Source of the DNA: Plutella xylostella
Taxonomy: Eukaryota; Arthropoda; Insecta; Lepidoptera; Plutellidae
Assembly: GCF_932276165.1 (NCBI RefSeq)
Contig: NC_064005.1
Location: 6,820,001-6,884,000 of the forward strand
DNA length: 64,000 nt
Reading direction: 5' to 3'
Part shown: one piece after another, positions 1 through 12,280 of the stretch
Position numbering within the stretch: the stretch's first letter is position 1
Layout of the letters: every line of letters starts with the position of its first letter
The notes under the pieces: model-generated
Told to the model about the DNA's origin: nothing
The model's database searches: none
The model's input: the letters and a program-made list of their open reading frames with translations, nothing else
Position numbers and translations under genes: made by a program

Positions 1-1761
1 AACAAGACTCATTATCTTATCTGATAATAATGATTCATATCAAACAGTAAAATCTCAAAGCTAATATCGAAGCCAACTCCATGTGTTATAAGTAGGTACT
101 ATGTGATATTAGTTAGAATAACCAATATTTTAAAAAAATGGCCAGTGAGTGACAAGTCGGACTCGGGTTCTGTACCATACATAATCTACAAAAATAATAG
201 TTACAGCAACTTATGATATTCCAGTAAATATAGTTTTTTATCAGTGTTCACTATACGAATGACAGAGTGATGGTTACTATCGTTAATGAAGGCATCGTTT
301 TCAGTTTTTTTTATGGTTGCTGGAAGTTTAATTTAATTTAATACTAAATTTGTAATATTTTTTTATGCTTTGTTTACATGTTTCGGAGGTTAAGTCGAAA
401 TGCCCAACTTTAATTTAAAGAGTATTTCCAAAGTATGCAATTTGAAAACTTCCATACATTACACGTATCTCCGTCTGACATGGAAGAATAAAATATTTTA
501 GTGCCACTCCCGCGCTTTTATGAAACCCCGGTATAAAGCGGTAGCGCGTAAACTTCTCTTTGGAAATTCTCTATAGTTCTCCATAGTGTTCTCTGTCCTC
601 TTTGTTATAATTTTACTATTTATGTTTTAATTTCATTCGCGTCGCTTGTCGTGAAGTTATGACCGCGCCGTAAATCCTGCTACTGCTATCTTCGACTGCT
701 CTTTGATCTCTGTATGATTGAGGCGGAGTGTTTCATTGGCTATAAATCAAGATTTAGTTTTCGTTAGTGTGAGATACGTTGTCAGTGTTGTCACGGCGGG
801 TGGCGCAGAGTGACGCAGACAGACAACAGACAGCACCGCGGACACGTCACTTTAATTAAAGCCGGTTCACGTGCGCTAACGGCAGACGGAAGGCCGCCAT
901 TGTAAATTCCGCCGACGTTTCAGTTTCACGACTTTAGTTGGAAAACGCCGTCGGACTTTTATGGGCAATTTCGGTTCAGACGCTTTGTTATATTACCAAT
1001 GCTTTTAAGGCTGCACCTCGCTCCGGTAAACATATGTGCGGTTTACGAGCCACTAGCTTATGGAAAATATGTAGTAATGTCTGTTTAGTGCGTGAACTGA
1101 GGGATGAGCTATTTATCTTGTCGTGACTCGAGCTGGACAGTGACTGGCAGTCGATCTGCGCCCGCGCAGACTCACCATACATAAATGAAGTCATGAATGG
1201 CCATACACCATTGTTGCAATGTCACTGATATAACTTGGAGCATTCAGACGACGTCAGAAGACACATTTCAGTTCACATCAAACACGTCGTTCGGCAACAA
1301 AAGTTAGCTTTCAAACGTCTTCAGTACAAACTGCACACATGAAATAGCCCAAAGAATACAGCTACAAGTTTACGAGCCTCGCTGTCCTTTGTGCCATTCC
1401 CAATTAGGGCTCCCGAGTGCGGCCATACGGCGATCTTTCACTCATAAATACCGCTTTACGACTGTCACAGATAGTGCCTAATAAAGCTTAGAGACTTCGC
1501 ACACTTTAAAAGCGAAGTTAGCATCTTGAGAACAATTACAAAGCAACAATATAGGTTTTGACGGCTCGTCGCCTCGAATGGCCCCTAAAATTCACTAAGC
1601 AAGCTTAATTCGCGATTGTAGCGTCGAGGAATGAGCTATTTTACGAGCCGTCGCTTCTGCAGCGCTCGAGCGCCCGACGCATAACTTAGAGGAAGTATCA
1701 TGTTTAAGCACCGCGGTATATTGAGGTGCCACCTCACCAGACTGTGTCTGTGCTGTACTAT
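1..1761. repeat. Segmental duplication, copy 1
   Basis: This segment matches 2973-4834 at an offset of about 3073 bases in its main part. From about 384 to 1761 the two copies differ by only scattered substitutions and small indels. The first 380 bases are more diverged and include a piece of an interspersed repeat near 140-185 (GGCCAGTGAGTGACAAGTCGG). The left end lies outside the window. Similarity stops abruptly at about 1761, just after the shared CTGTGTCTGTGCTGTACT. The block holds CpG-containing, GC-richer sequence (650-1200) with a TATA-like site but no convincing ORF. A 10-bp stem (1560-1569 with 1643-1652) is kept in both copies. Confidence 0.9.
741..770 (+). promoter_or_regulatory. 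Candidate core promoter in duplication copy 1
   Basis: ATTGGC (a CCAAT-type sequence) is directly followed by TATAAAT at 741-747. About 25 bases further on is TCGTTAGTG, which resembles the arthropod initiator. GC-richer sequence with CpGs follows to about 1200, as in a 5' untranslated exon, and a possible donor (CCG/GTAAAC) lies near 1025. No coding start of any length follows, so this could be the first exon of a host gene, a non-coding RNA promoter, or chance. The same arrangement sits in copy 2. Confidence 0.3.
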
Positions 1762-2061
1762 TCTGTACCAACAATCCAACATATTACTTATATCGATCGC
1801 AGGATATCGTTTTACACAACTGAAAGTTTCACAGACAGGTCATTGGTAGAAGCTCTGAAAGTGAAAGCCTGCCTGGCTTTCAGAGAGTTTGCCATGGGGA
1901 AACCGAGATAAAAAGAGGCCAAATGAATTATTTAGGATTATGTTATAGGATAGCACCTATGAATAGGCTTAGAAAAATACCTATACCTACATACATACAA
2001 ATCTTTGCTCCTTATGATATTCGTAGCATATGATGTGGGAAGTCTAACATCCATATTTAAA

Positions 2062-2260
2062 ACTAGCTGTTCCCGCGAGCTTCGCTTCGCCTTAAAAAGT
2101 TCTCCCGTGGGAATTCCGGGATAAAAAGTATCCTATATTATTTCTCAGTGTCTAGACCATGTGTATACCAAATTTCATTCAAATCCGTTCAGTAGTTTAG
2201 GCGTGAAAGAGTAACAGACAGACAGACACAGTTACTTTCGTATTTATAATATTAGTTAGG
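2062..2260 (+). mobile_element. Interspersed repeat family A, copy 1
   Basis: The copy runs from CTAGCTGTTCCCGCG to ATAATATTAGTTAGG and contains the conserved ACCAAATTTCATTCAAATCC and GTGAAAGAGTAACAGACAGA blocks. Two more copies lie at 23458 and 49023. ATTTAAA occurs at both ends (2055-2061 and 2261-2267) and looks like a target-site duplication. The family is very common in Lepidoptera. I think it is a non-LTR element tail or SINE-like repeat, but the class is inferred from memory. Confidence 0.75.
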
Positions 2261-2344
2261 ATTTAAATATGTCCCCGACAGTACCCACAGGTTGAGATAA
2301 AGTTTACGACCCCCCCTCACCTCTCCACCCCGCGCGGGCCCCGG

Positions 2345-2467
2345 AGGTCACTCTCTAAATCGACGAACGAACGAACGAGAATTGTCATGCAATGGGTACT
2401 TTTAATACAAGGAGATAGAGTCGTGATTAGCCCTGCAATTTTAGAGATAGAGATAGAGTAGCCCCCT
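2345..2467 (+). mobile_element. MITE family 'GGTCACTC', copy 1
   Basis: A short inverted-repeat element: GGTCACTCT and a GACGAACGAACGAACGAGA block on the left, AGATAGAGTCGTG in the centre and AGATAGAGTAGCCCCC on the right. This copy is diverged. The family consensus has termini close to AGGGTCACTCTATACTGACG, facing its reverse complement. It is non-coding and would need a transposase supplied in trans. About ten copies occur in this window. Confidence 0.7.
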
Positions 2468-3079
2468 AAAGGGCTTACTGCTTGATTGGGCTGTGTGCGA
2501 ATATCCCAGGTTTCCCACGGCGATGTCCTAAGAATGGGAAGTACTTTAAAAACTATATATAGAACATTTTACTAAAAGGAGAATTTTAAGTTTAAAATAC
2601 TCGTAATATATCAACTGCATTCAAAATATTTTATTATAAGTTATGACCGAGTATTCACATTATTTTTTTCTCTCTTATTTATGTTTTATTTATATTTTTG
2701 GTGCAAAGATTTGCCAGTCAGTACGTTACTCGAGAAGGTTTCCTTCGTGCAACTATTGGTTTAGTATTGTTTCAGTTTACAAGCATATATAAACAAATGA
2801 TTCGTGTATATAATATTATTATAGTGTAAGTACATGCAGATTAGATAATATACCTCAGACAGCTAGACGATAACACTTGTTTGCATATTTGTTTAAGTGG
2901 TTACAATAAGATGTTTAACAGACAGATACAATATTATACAATACAAATTGATTACATTACGACTACATAATGCAACAAGATTCAGTATCTTATCTGATAA
3001 TAATGATTCATATCAAACAGTAAAATCTCAATGCTAATATCGAAGCGAATTTAACTCCATGTGTTGTACTATGTGACAT

Positions 3080-3205
3080 TATAATAACTAATAGATCGCT
3101 ATAAGCGATAAGACCGCCTTTTGTACCCTAGTTAAGTGTCTATGTAAAGTTGTTAATCATTTCTTGGTGTTCAAATAAAGAGTACTCTATCTATCTACAT
3201 ATCTA
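3080..3205 (+). mobile_element. LINE 3' end fragment
   Basis: It contains ATCGCTATAAGCGATAAGAC, CGCCTTTTGTACCCTA and AATAAAGAGTACTC and ends in a (TCTA) simple repeat. This is the usual 3' end of a widespread lepidopteran non-LTR element as I remember it. A reverse-complement copy lies at 46501-46640. Confidence 0.6.
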
Positions 3206-3813
3206 TCTAATATTTAAAAAAAACTGGCCAGTGACAAGTCGGACTTGCGCACAAAGGGTTCCGTACCATCTATAAAATAATATATACTTTCCAGTAAGTT
3301 ACTATAGTTTTTTACAGTGTTTACTATATGAATGACAAGGTGATGGTTACTATAGTAAATTAAGGTATCGGTTTCAGTTTTGTTCTGGTTGCTGGAAGTT
3401 AAGCTTCGGTTAAATTAAATAATTTAATCGTATTAAATAGTATTGTTTACATGTTTCGGAGGTTAAGTCGAAATGCCCAACTTTAATTTAAAGAGTATTT
3501 CCAAAGTATGCAATTTGAAAACTTCCATACATTACACGTATCTCCGTCTGACATGGAAGAATAAAATATTTTAGTGCCACTCCCGCGCTTTTATGAAACC
3601 CCGGTATAAAGCGGTAGCGCGTAAACTTCTCTTTGGAAATTCTCTATAGTTTTCCATAGTGTTCCGCTGTCCTCTTTGTTATAATTTTACTATAATGTTT
3701 TAATTTCATTCGCGTCGCTTGTCGGGGAGTTATGGCCGCGCCGTAAATCCTGCTACTGCTATCTTCGACTGCTCTTTGATCTCTGTATGATTGAGGCGGA
3801 GTGTTTCATTGGC

Positions 3814-3843
3814 TATAAATCAAGATTTACTTTTCGTTAGTGT
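3814..3843 (+). promoter_or_regulatory. Candidate core promoter in duplication copy 2
   Basis: The same CATTGGC/TATAAAT arrangement as at 741, at the expected 3073-base offset, with the initiator-like TTCGTTAGTG downstream. Its preservation in both copies may reflect recency rather than function. Confidence 0.3.
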
Positions 3844-4834
3844 GAGATACGTTGTCAGTGTTGTCACGGAGGGTGGCGCAGAGTGCCGCAGACAGACAAC
3901 AGACAGACCCGCGGACACGTCACTTTAATTAAAGCCGGTTCACGTGCGCTAACGGCAGACGGAAGGCCGCCATTGTAAATTCCGCCGACGTTTCAGTTTC
4001 ACGACTTTAGTTGGAAAACGCCGTCGGACTTTTATGGGCAATTTCGGTTCAGACGCTTTGTTATATTACCAATGCTTTTAAGGCTGCACCTCGCTCCGGT
4101 AAACATATGTGCGGTTTACGAGCCACTAGCTTATGGAAAATATGTAGTAATGTCTGTTTAGTGCGTGAACTGAGGGATGAGCTATTTATCTTGTCGTGAC
4201 TCGAGCTGGACAGTGACTGGCAGTCGATCTGCGCCCGCGCAGGCTCACCATACATAAATGAAGTCATGAATGGCCATACACCATTGTTGCGATGTCACTG
4301 ATATAACTTGAAGCATTCAGACGACGTCAGAAGACACATTTCAGTTCACATCAAACACGTCGTACGCCAACAAAAGTTAGCTTTCAAACGTCTTCAGTAC
4401 AAACTACACACATGAAATAGTCCAAAGAATACAGCTACAAGTTTACGAGCCTCGCTGTCCTTTGTGCCATTCCCAATTAGGGCTCCCGAGTGCGGCCATA
4501 CGGCGATCTTTCACTCATAAATACCGCTTTACGACTGTCACAGATAGTGCCTAATAAAGCTTAGAGACTTCGCACACTTTAAAAGCGAAGTTAGCATCTT
4601 GAGAACAATTACAAAGCAACAATATAGGTTTTGACGGCTCGTCGCCTCGAATGGCCCCTAAAATTCACTAAGCAAGCTTAATTCGCGATTGTAGCGTCGA
4701 GGAATGAGCTATTTTACGAGCCGTCGCTTCTGCAGCGCTCGAGCGCCCGACGCATAACTTAGAGGAAGTATCATGTTTAAGCACCGCGGTATATTGACGT
4801 GCCACCTCACGGCAGACTGTGTCTGTGCTGTACT

Positions 4835-7130
4835 GTGTGTCTAAATAACTAAGTTTTTACTACTTTAAGCTGATCTAAAACGGTACTTTTCAACGATCAG
4901 TTCTAAACCGTCTGGTTGTGTCAGCGGCCTATATTATCATCTTCTTAAGGTGCTTAGCCTATTTGCTCAGGCTTTTTTTATTGACTGTTATATCATAACA
5001 GCAACTTTATGTAGGTAGGTAAGTATACTGATAATTTTAAAAAGTCTTCTCCGATACATTTCATACATGTCATGATGCATGACCAATGCATATTTGTATA
5101 GGTACCTTTATAACTTATTGTCAATTAATACAGCAAACTGATCATAGATGAATAAAATTAATGACGTAGATAAGACAGTTTTGCCTGGTATAGTTTAATT
5201 TATGGCCGTTGCTATAGTGGGTGCAGTGTGCAGATGTGGCTCATGATAATTACCACAATGTGCCATAAAAGTGATCGTAAAAAGTGGCAAGTTGCAAGTT
5301 GGATCTACCCACAGTGGCGCGGAGGAATATAGGGTTACCACTAACACCTCAAGATAAAAATGCGGTTTACTGACTACTTATTGTCTTCTATGCTAGAGTA
5401 CTAATGGGGACCGGATAAGGCTGAGATTTTTCATAAACTGGCAGACACCAATACATGTACCTATATCTTTTTAATTTAAATATAACACATTTTTCGGAAT
5501 GCTACCTCAAACCGTTATTGTCAATCGCCATCACCTACTGCTTCCACCGACGTTTTTTCCTCGAGATTTCAACCCTACACTCAGTGTGAACTAATTAAAA
5601 GTAATTAAAACTGATTAATTACCGGCCCCCGCGCGGCACTAAAATCGCGCCTTTAGTGCCCCCAGCAGCCGGCACTAAAGAATTTTTCCACTAAAATGAA
5701 AACTTTCTGTCTCGGAACACTTCGGTACGGAAAAAAGTCGAAACAGGGTGGAGCGTTTAAGCTCGTAGTTATATAGATGATGGCCGGAAAAAAAGAGATG
5801 CAATCGAATCCATTTCAATCAGTGGCTCTAATCAGGTTGTTTTATCCACACTGAAAATCTCATTTACACCAAAGCATGACCCATCAGTCCATCGCAGACC
5901 ACTGTGTAGTATTAGGCCCTTTACAATACTTTACATACATATTTTATATATGATGGATGGGTACCATCAGGGAAATCCATGCTGGCTCCATTTATTGCGC
6001 TGTAGTGTTTATAGTGACCAGAGAAGCTGGGCATAATTTAGGCGGGCGGTCCAAAGCTGTAAGCTAGGCCGATTCCACGATGGTACCTACACAAAACTTT
6101 ATCAGCAACCCGATAGGCCAACAAAACCCGCATTGTATTCACATGATGTAACATAAGCCAGCCTTTGTTTACAGGTTACATAGTAACCAAATTATAAATT
6201 GATAACATTATTGCATACTCTGTAACTGTTAAAACAATAATTACAACAAAGATTTCTTTGTACTATAATAAAATGATAAGTGGCTATCATTCATTCGCCA
6301 GTGATACCATGCAGCGAGGTCCGATGTGTCATCTGGGAAATGTGTGATTGATATCTTCATTAAACTTTTTTTATATACCTACTTAATCAGCGTGTATAAT
6401 AATTACCTATGCACCTTAAGCTACATGTTTAAGCTTAGTCTTTACCTAATGGACTAAACAGAATAGAATACACTATCGTAGAATATATTAAACAGGACAT
6501 ATTATCAATTAAACATGTCATATACCTATACTTTTTCATTACTCGTGACTCTCGTGAGTGTGTATATTGCAGATAGATGTCATCCACGTTCATAATTGGG
6601 TTTGTCTTCTCTCACTTCAAATGCATAATAATAATATGTGCGTAGAACCCCGCCCAGCCGGTTCCATGTTCATGAAAACATTTGCTAAGTGCTGTCGCTG
6701 AACACAATGACATTGTCAGTAATAAATGTGGACATGAGCACTTTTAGAATTTGGCTGTTTAATGTTTGGTAGTTTCATACCTTTTATCATGAAAGTCTCC
6801 AATAATAAAGTTCTTTGATAAAAGTTTTAAATACATAACTAAAGTTAGTACGCAGATATATAGGTAGGTCTGCAAGTTCGCACGCATTAATGTAATCGGA
6901 CAAAATGTTTATTTAAATTTATGCATTGAGGTGATAGCAAATTTAGGTCAGTTCTGTTGCTATATGGAGATACGTCATCCAGTTGATTGTGATGAATGAT
7001 AACTGGATTTTATAATTACGATTATTGTTAATTGTGGTAAGTAGGTAAGAAATATTTCTTGCAATAAATCTAAAAATTTATTACCTCTGGAATTTCTATA
7101 ATAAAGTCTCATTCACATATTAAAGGTATC
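4835..7130. other. No gene found
   Basis: AT-rich sequence with no ORF of interest on either strand. The only structures noted are a small stem at 5635-5660 and short GC-rich patches near 5620-5680. Confidence 0.6.
5635..5660. repeat. Short perfect hairpin
   Basis: GGCACTAAA and its exact reverse complement TTTAGTGCC are separated by eight bases. A third GGCACTAAA follows at 5671. There is no poly-U tract, and a terminator role has no meaning here. It may be the remnant of an inverted-repeat element. Confidence 0.4.
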
Positions 7131-7305
7131 ACATCACATCTAGATATGTGAACCCATCAACCCGCAGTGGACCAGCGTGGTGGGAAATGATCCAAGCTTA
7201 GGAAGGCAGTTTAGACCTTATGGATATGCACAAAGGTTCCATTCGAGAGAGCCAGGTGCAGGTACTTACACCCCACAAGAGAATAGAATAGGATAGAATA
7301 GAATG
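7131..7305 (+). mobile_element. SINE family B, 5'-truncated copy
   Basis: It shares long blocks with 51258-51447 and 62521-62833 in reverse orientation: CAGTGGACCAGCGTGGTGGG, CAAAGGTTCCATTCGAGAGA, CCAGGTGCAGGTACTTACA. It ends in an AGAATAGAATAGG-type tail. The tRNA-like head seen in the 62.8-kb copy is missing here, as expected for 5' truncation. Confidence 0.75.
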
Positions 7306-7870
7306 TATTTGACGTAAAAATATGAACACAAAACAGTAATACCTACCTACATGAATAGGTACGTAAAAGGCCACGAAATAGGAATCAATACCACCTACCG
7401 ATTCTCAGTAATTAATTAACATTCACAGCAAAATGCTTTCTAATTGCCTCCGACAGGATACGGGCTCGAAAAACGTTGTTACCATGTAAAAGTTGCAATT
7501 AAATGCAATCTAAAAAGGCCTGTAATGTGACCGCTGGAATGCGAAAATCGCGTGCTATTTCGGAAGCGAATTCCTCTCATCTAATCGCTACACGTGGGGC
7601 AGTGCGCCAACCACGAGTATACTATGTAAAATTTAACAAATAAAAGACACTTAGATCAAAATAGGTCATAAGTTTTGATCGGCAGGACCCGTTTCGATTA
7701 TCTGTCAAAAAACGCTCCATCTTATTCTGAGCATCGTTGCTATGCCTCTCATGGACACAGAAATATGTAGATGCAGATAGCCAGCGCGTACCGCGAACCA
7801 ATCAGAATTTAATTTTAATTTCACAATTTGGGTTGTGCTTGGGTATCAACTACGTATTTGAAATATATGT

Positions 7871-8345
7871 ACGTAGACGTAGTCTACTGGTAGTAGCGGC
7901 ACTGCGGTCTACAACAGCAGTAATGGGGCATGCGGAGTCACGCGCTCGCTTCACGCGACTACAATGTTGGCGCGGTGCACCGTGGCTCGCTGCGGTACTA
8001 CCGACCGACTACACTCTCTCATACGTACGTAGTCTACTCGTAGTAACGGCACTGCGGTCGACAACAGCAGTAATGGAGGAGTCACGCGCTCGCTTCACGC
8101 GACTACAATGTTGGCGCGGTGCACCGTGGCTCGCTGCGGTACTACCACTCACACTCTCTCATACGTACGTAGTCTACTCGTGGTAGCGGCACTGTAGTAG
8201 ACAACAGCAGTAATGGAGGATGCGGACTCACGCGCTCGCTTCACGCGACTACAATGTTGGCGCGGTGCACCGTGGGTCGCTGCGGTACTACCACTACGCA
8301 CTCTCTCATACGTACGTAGTCCACTCGTGGTAGCGGCACTGTTAC
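7871..8345. repeat. GC-rich minisatellite, 140-150-bp unit
   Basis: Three near-complete units and a partial fourth begin near 7871, 8024, 8164 and 8311. Each has CGTAGTCTACT, GACAACAGCAGTAATGG, CACGCGCTCGCTTCACGCGA, TTGGCGCGGTGCACCGTGG and CTCTCTCATACGTACG. Unit lengths are about 150, 140 and 147 bases, so the reading frame is not kept. The 149-codon ORF across it (7737-8186) is therefore best read as a by-product and not a gene. The GC content stands well above the flanks. Confidence 0.9.
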
Positions 8346-9763
8346 TACGGACTACACGATCACTCCACTCTTGCTCTTTAGTATTAGGTGTAATTTTTTG
8401 AAAAAAAAAAAATGTATGCGCATTTTTTAACTTTATTATTAACATTATTTAATAGGCGCGTAAAAAAACAGATTTTAGCAACGTATAATAATATAATAAA
8501 TACAAGAGTAATTTGCTATACCTACAGAACATTAAGGTGTCTATATAATGTAGGAATGCATATATTCTATTAGTAGGTAAGTAATAAAAGTGCATATTTT
8601 TTTATTTCGTACACCAAAATGATATGGCATTGCGTAGTTCAAGAGTATATCATCTTTAATTGGATAATTTTCCTCTGATAATAAAAACTGATAATGACGA
8701 AAGCACAGTCTAAGTATGTATTGTTATTACTTTAATATTTTATCATATTTGATCCACGACATAAGTTCCCCTGTAGTGCCCAAATGGTTTTAAAATAAGC
8801 GTTTAGTTACCAAACAATTTTAAAATTATTAGTAATAGGTACAAGACCATAACGAAACTGAAGAGATTTATGACTGTAAATGAGGTGTATAAGATATAAC
8901 TACTAAGCAAGAATTAAGTGAAAATAGCCTATTTTTATGTAAATGCACCATAAATATGCAATATCAGTGACCGAGTTAGAAAGTACTATAGTTAAAAAAC
9001 TTAAATTGAACTTCAAAATTGGTCCAGCGGCCCTTAATAGTCCCCTCAGGGATCTTGAAAATACATAGCAATCACATCGTCATACCATCGGTAGCCAGTT
9101 GTTACATCTTCAAGTAAATTATATACTTTAGCGTAAGGGCTAAGTGGTTAATCGAAGCTATAATAACTCGGCGGGTAAATGAAACTGTCCATACAGACAA
9201 TTCAATCGTATCGACGTTGTCCTCACAGGATAATGAATTATGTCCTTGACGCCTTAATTGACACTTCCCAAAAAAGTAAAAGCTAAAATTTAAATAAAAC
9301 TACCTCCTAAAGGTGGTAATTGGCATTTTAGAGGTTGCAGCAAACGACATGATTACTAGTTTCTAAGTATTACTAAAGTATTTATTATTTCGGATGGAAA
9401 TGCATAGAAACCAAAGTTATTTTGTCTGTTGCTACCTCATATCACCCGCTAACTATAGTTTTTTTAACCTTAAAATGCATGCCTTATATTTTTTACACGG
9501 TGTAAACGTAAAAGAAACCGGTAGTTTCCCTGCTAGAACGTGTAAGCTATTAGCTATTAATATGAAATCACACAAATGTCATTACTGCAACTCGCAGGCC
9601 TCTACATAATGGTCAAGGACGCGTCCATTATTAATTAAAACTTCGTTTTAGTAGTACATATATCAACATTACAAACGGTTTATTTGCTTATAACATGCGC
9701 TTTCGGAAATCACCGCTTTTGACCGTTCCGTGTCATCATTATCAGACAATCTTCCACTGCTGG
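8346..9763. other. No gene found
   Basis: AT-rich sequence with short ORFs only (the longest about 70 codons, 9394-9609) that lack recognisable motifs or codon bias. Confidence 0.6.
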
Positions 9764-9891
9764 AGGGTCACTCTATCTATACTCACGAAAAACGAACAAA
9801 CGAGAGCTGTCGCGCAATCGGCACGTTTCATACATCGAGAGAGAGTCGTGGCGCTCAGAAACTTAGTTTTTCGTCAAATAGAGTGACCCCC
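9764..9891 (+). mobile_element. MITE family 'GGTCACTC', copy 2
   Basis: AGGGTCACTCTAT on the left faces ATAGAGTGACCCC on the right, with CGAACAAACGAGAGCTGTCG and GAGTCGTGGCGCTC between. CTGG flanks both sides (9758-9763 region and 9892) and may be the target-site duplication, but the other copies do not confirm a 4-bp site. Confidence 0.8.
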
Positions 9892-9911
9892 TGGACTTAA
9901 CCCAGTTACAA

Positions 9912-10020
9912 CGAAAGCCACAACACTATCCTCGACCATCCTCATCCAGCCACTACGGGCTACTCCTCTAAGGTCGTCGGTCCATCGGGATGGCGTCCCA
10001 CGCTACGCTTGCCTCCATGA
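9912..10020 (-). pseudogene. RTE-type LINE pol C-terminal fragment
   Basis: Read on the minus strand, the frame beginning RWTDDLRGVARSGWM and continuing into MVEDSVV is the typical end of RTE-clade pol ORFs, where RW(T/A)DD and the GW/RWM(R/Q)xAxDR pattern are conserved. It is a short 5'-truncated relic that abuts the MITE at 9764-9891. Assignment is from memory of the family. Confidence 0.65.
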
Positions 10021-12149
10021 TATCCGTGGCGTATTTACTTACATTGCCCGAGTTAGAACAGATAGTTACATAACATTAGTAGTTATTATTATGTAAAGAA
10101 GTGTTACTGTGCATTCCAGATTTTATGCCAGTTCGTGAGGATAATCGTGGCCATACACTCTCTGCTCACGATCGTACTAGACACGAGACAGGCAGGCTCT
10201 AAGTGAATCATACACATTCTTGGTACTCGTGGTAGTTTCACTAGTATGATCATGCATTTACCTGCTGAATATTTGAAACCATAACTATATTCATAATATG
10301 TTTTGACTCTATAGGAGATATTTACAACACAGCAGAAGTGTCAACTTATACGAATTACATAGGTACCTAAGATATGTCTTGTTACTCAGAATACTATAAG
10401 TAGTATTTATCCTTTTTTTCTTTCATAAATCTAGACTGACCTTCCTTGCCCTAAGTAGGGTCATTCTAGCTTATGAAAATCACTTTTTGGAGTTACTACT
10501 TCTGTCGTAGAATTTACGTCTCGTCGAATTAGATTGAATATAAGATAGAATTGATAACTTATATTCACTTAAGGGTTAATACGAACGAAGATGGAGTGTT
10601 TCCTCTTATTTTGAATAAGTTCGGTTAGAAGATTTGTGACTTAAATTATTAATGCTTGTCATTAATAGGTTGAAATTAAAACGGTTTGACAGTAAACTAA
10701 CGGACTGTTTTTTTGCTTATTTATTTATGTGGCATATATACCATCTTATTGGTTATCCATATATCGTCAATCTAAGCTCGAAGCGTACCGAAGGCATGGC
10801 AGCTGTCGTTTCTTTTTGGTCAACCTAGAGTAACCCCTATCCCTGTCGGCCCTCCTGCTCTCATTACCATACAATCGGTAAGGAAGTTGTTCGGGGAATG
10901 TTTCAGATGGAAATTGAAACGAACGTTGTGAATTGATGCTTCTTTATTGACATTGTAGCCTCGTTTGCATAAGCCGTGCACTTAGCATTGTTAGAATGTG
11001 AGAATCTTCTGTGTGTATACCATTTATTTGTATTAGGTAACCAGTCCCTACTGCACTTAGTAACTGGGACTTATTATCTTAGCTATTTGTATTAGTAATG
11101 TAAATTTAATTGTGTGTATTGTTTAATCCTGCTTCTAAATCTTTACCACTTCTATCTATGGTTTATCTTGATTATCATTTAACAGTAGTGATAATTCCGT
11201 TTATTATGGTTAGGTAATACCTACGTAAGTCCATGGGAATTTTCATGAAAAAACTTTATACATTGTCAAGACTATGCGCGTGTTGGCTGACAATGAACGT
11301 TACACATGTTCAAATAATTGCTATTATTTTCTGCCAATCAGAGATACAATTGTGTAGTCTAGACTCTAGGGTTCAAGACTGTGATTAATTACCTAGGTAC
11401 TAACGTAGCAGCTGTTATCTCTGCTATCTCTCCTTACTCTAGTTGTTAAGTGTTACAGCAAACTTATGTCAAAAGTGGTGTAATTAATGTGAAGTAATGT
11501 CCTTCCTAAAATTTACACGTGCTATTATGTTCATGGCCCTTACCTTATGTACGTACTTCTTATTATAATGTTGTATCGCTTATAACCATTTTACATATTT
11601 TACTATTTATTCAATGTGTATGTCGAATAAATTAAAGTCATATTTAAATATGGCTTTATTACACCTTTCATCGGTGTCTAATGTTAGTTCCACAATGCAA
11701 TATAGTGGAGCCATTACATTTTTCGGACCTCATGTGTCTTGCATATTTACAAGAACATATTTCTATCTTTTTAAAAATCCTTTCCAGTCTGGTATCGAAC
11801 TCGACACAGCAGAAAAGCCACCGTTACTAATCGCTGCAAGTCTAGCAAAGTGCAAATTCTAGAACTACTGCTAAGTTAACAGAAATAACTGCCAGCACCT
11901 TTCGTCTAGTTCTACTTCATTCATTCATGTCTACCGTTTAAAAAAAACAATCATCTCCCATCTTTTACCCTAGCAAAATGATCGTTGTCTGGCTCTAGGT
12001 TTGAGTGATATCAGTACCTTGTGCGGTTATTACGATGTCGATCAACCGCCGGCCGTTTATGTAACACGTTGTGGACGGGTTGACAACCGCCTACTTTGTT
12101 GCCGGCCGTGTGGTGACACTGGTGACAAGTGACATTGATCTGTCTCGGG
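10021..12149. other. No gene found
   Basis: No exon-like or repeat structure that I can defend. A lone right end of the GGTCACTC MITE family may remain near 10815-10840 (TAGAGTAACCCC). The ORF at 11614-11862 (82 codons) has no recognisable features. Confidence 0.55.
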
Positions 12150-12280
12150 AGGGTCACTCTATACTGACGAAAAACTAACGAACGAGAGCTACGTGTCATC
12201 GGCACATTTAATACAATGAGATAGAGTCGTGGACCGCGAGGTAGCGCCCAGAAACCTTGATTTTCGTCATAATAGAGTGC
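12150..12280 (+). mobile_element. MITE family 'GGTCACTC', copy 3
   Basis: GGGTCACTCTATACTGACGA on the left and TTTTCGTCATAATAGAGTG on the right, with the shared GAGATAGAGTCGTGG core. The last bases of the right terminus have diverged. Confidence 0.8.

Larger units (their letters stand above)
2973..4834. repeat. Segmental duplication, copy 2
   Basis: The second copy of the segment at 1-1761. The spacer between the copies (1762-2972) is unique apart from repeats. Compared with copy 1 there are small indels, for example near 3690, 3905 and 4815. A LINE 3'-end piece (3080-3205) is present only here, so that insertion, or its loss from copy 1, came after the duplication. The 1.38-kb block 3457-4834 is nearly identical to 384-1761, which suggests either a recent duplication or gene conversion. 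Confidence 0.9.

Noticed and set aside
938..1194. Overlapping 62- and 68-codon ORFs, repeated at 4011-4267, as a duplicated gene
   Set aside because: They match between copies only because the whole DNA block is duplicated. The plus-strand frame starts at TTG, and neither has a domain, splice sites or codon bias.
7737..8186. 149-codon ORF with internal protein repeats
   Set aside because: It is a product of the minisatellite. Later units differ by lengths that are not multiples of three, so the frame is not kept.
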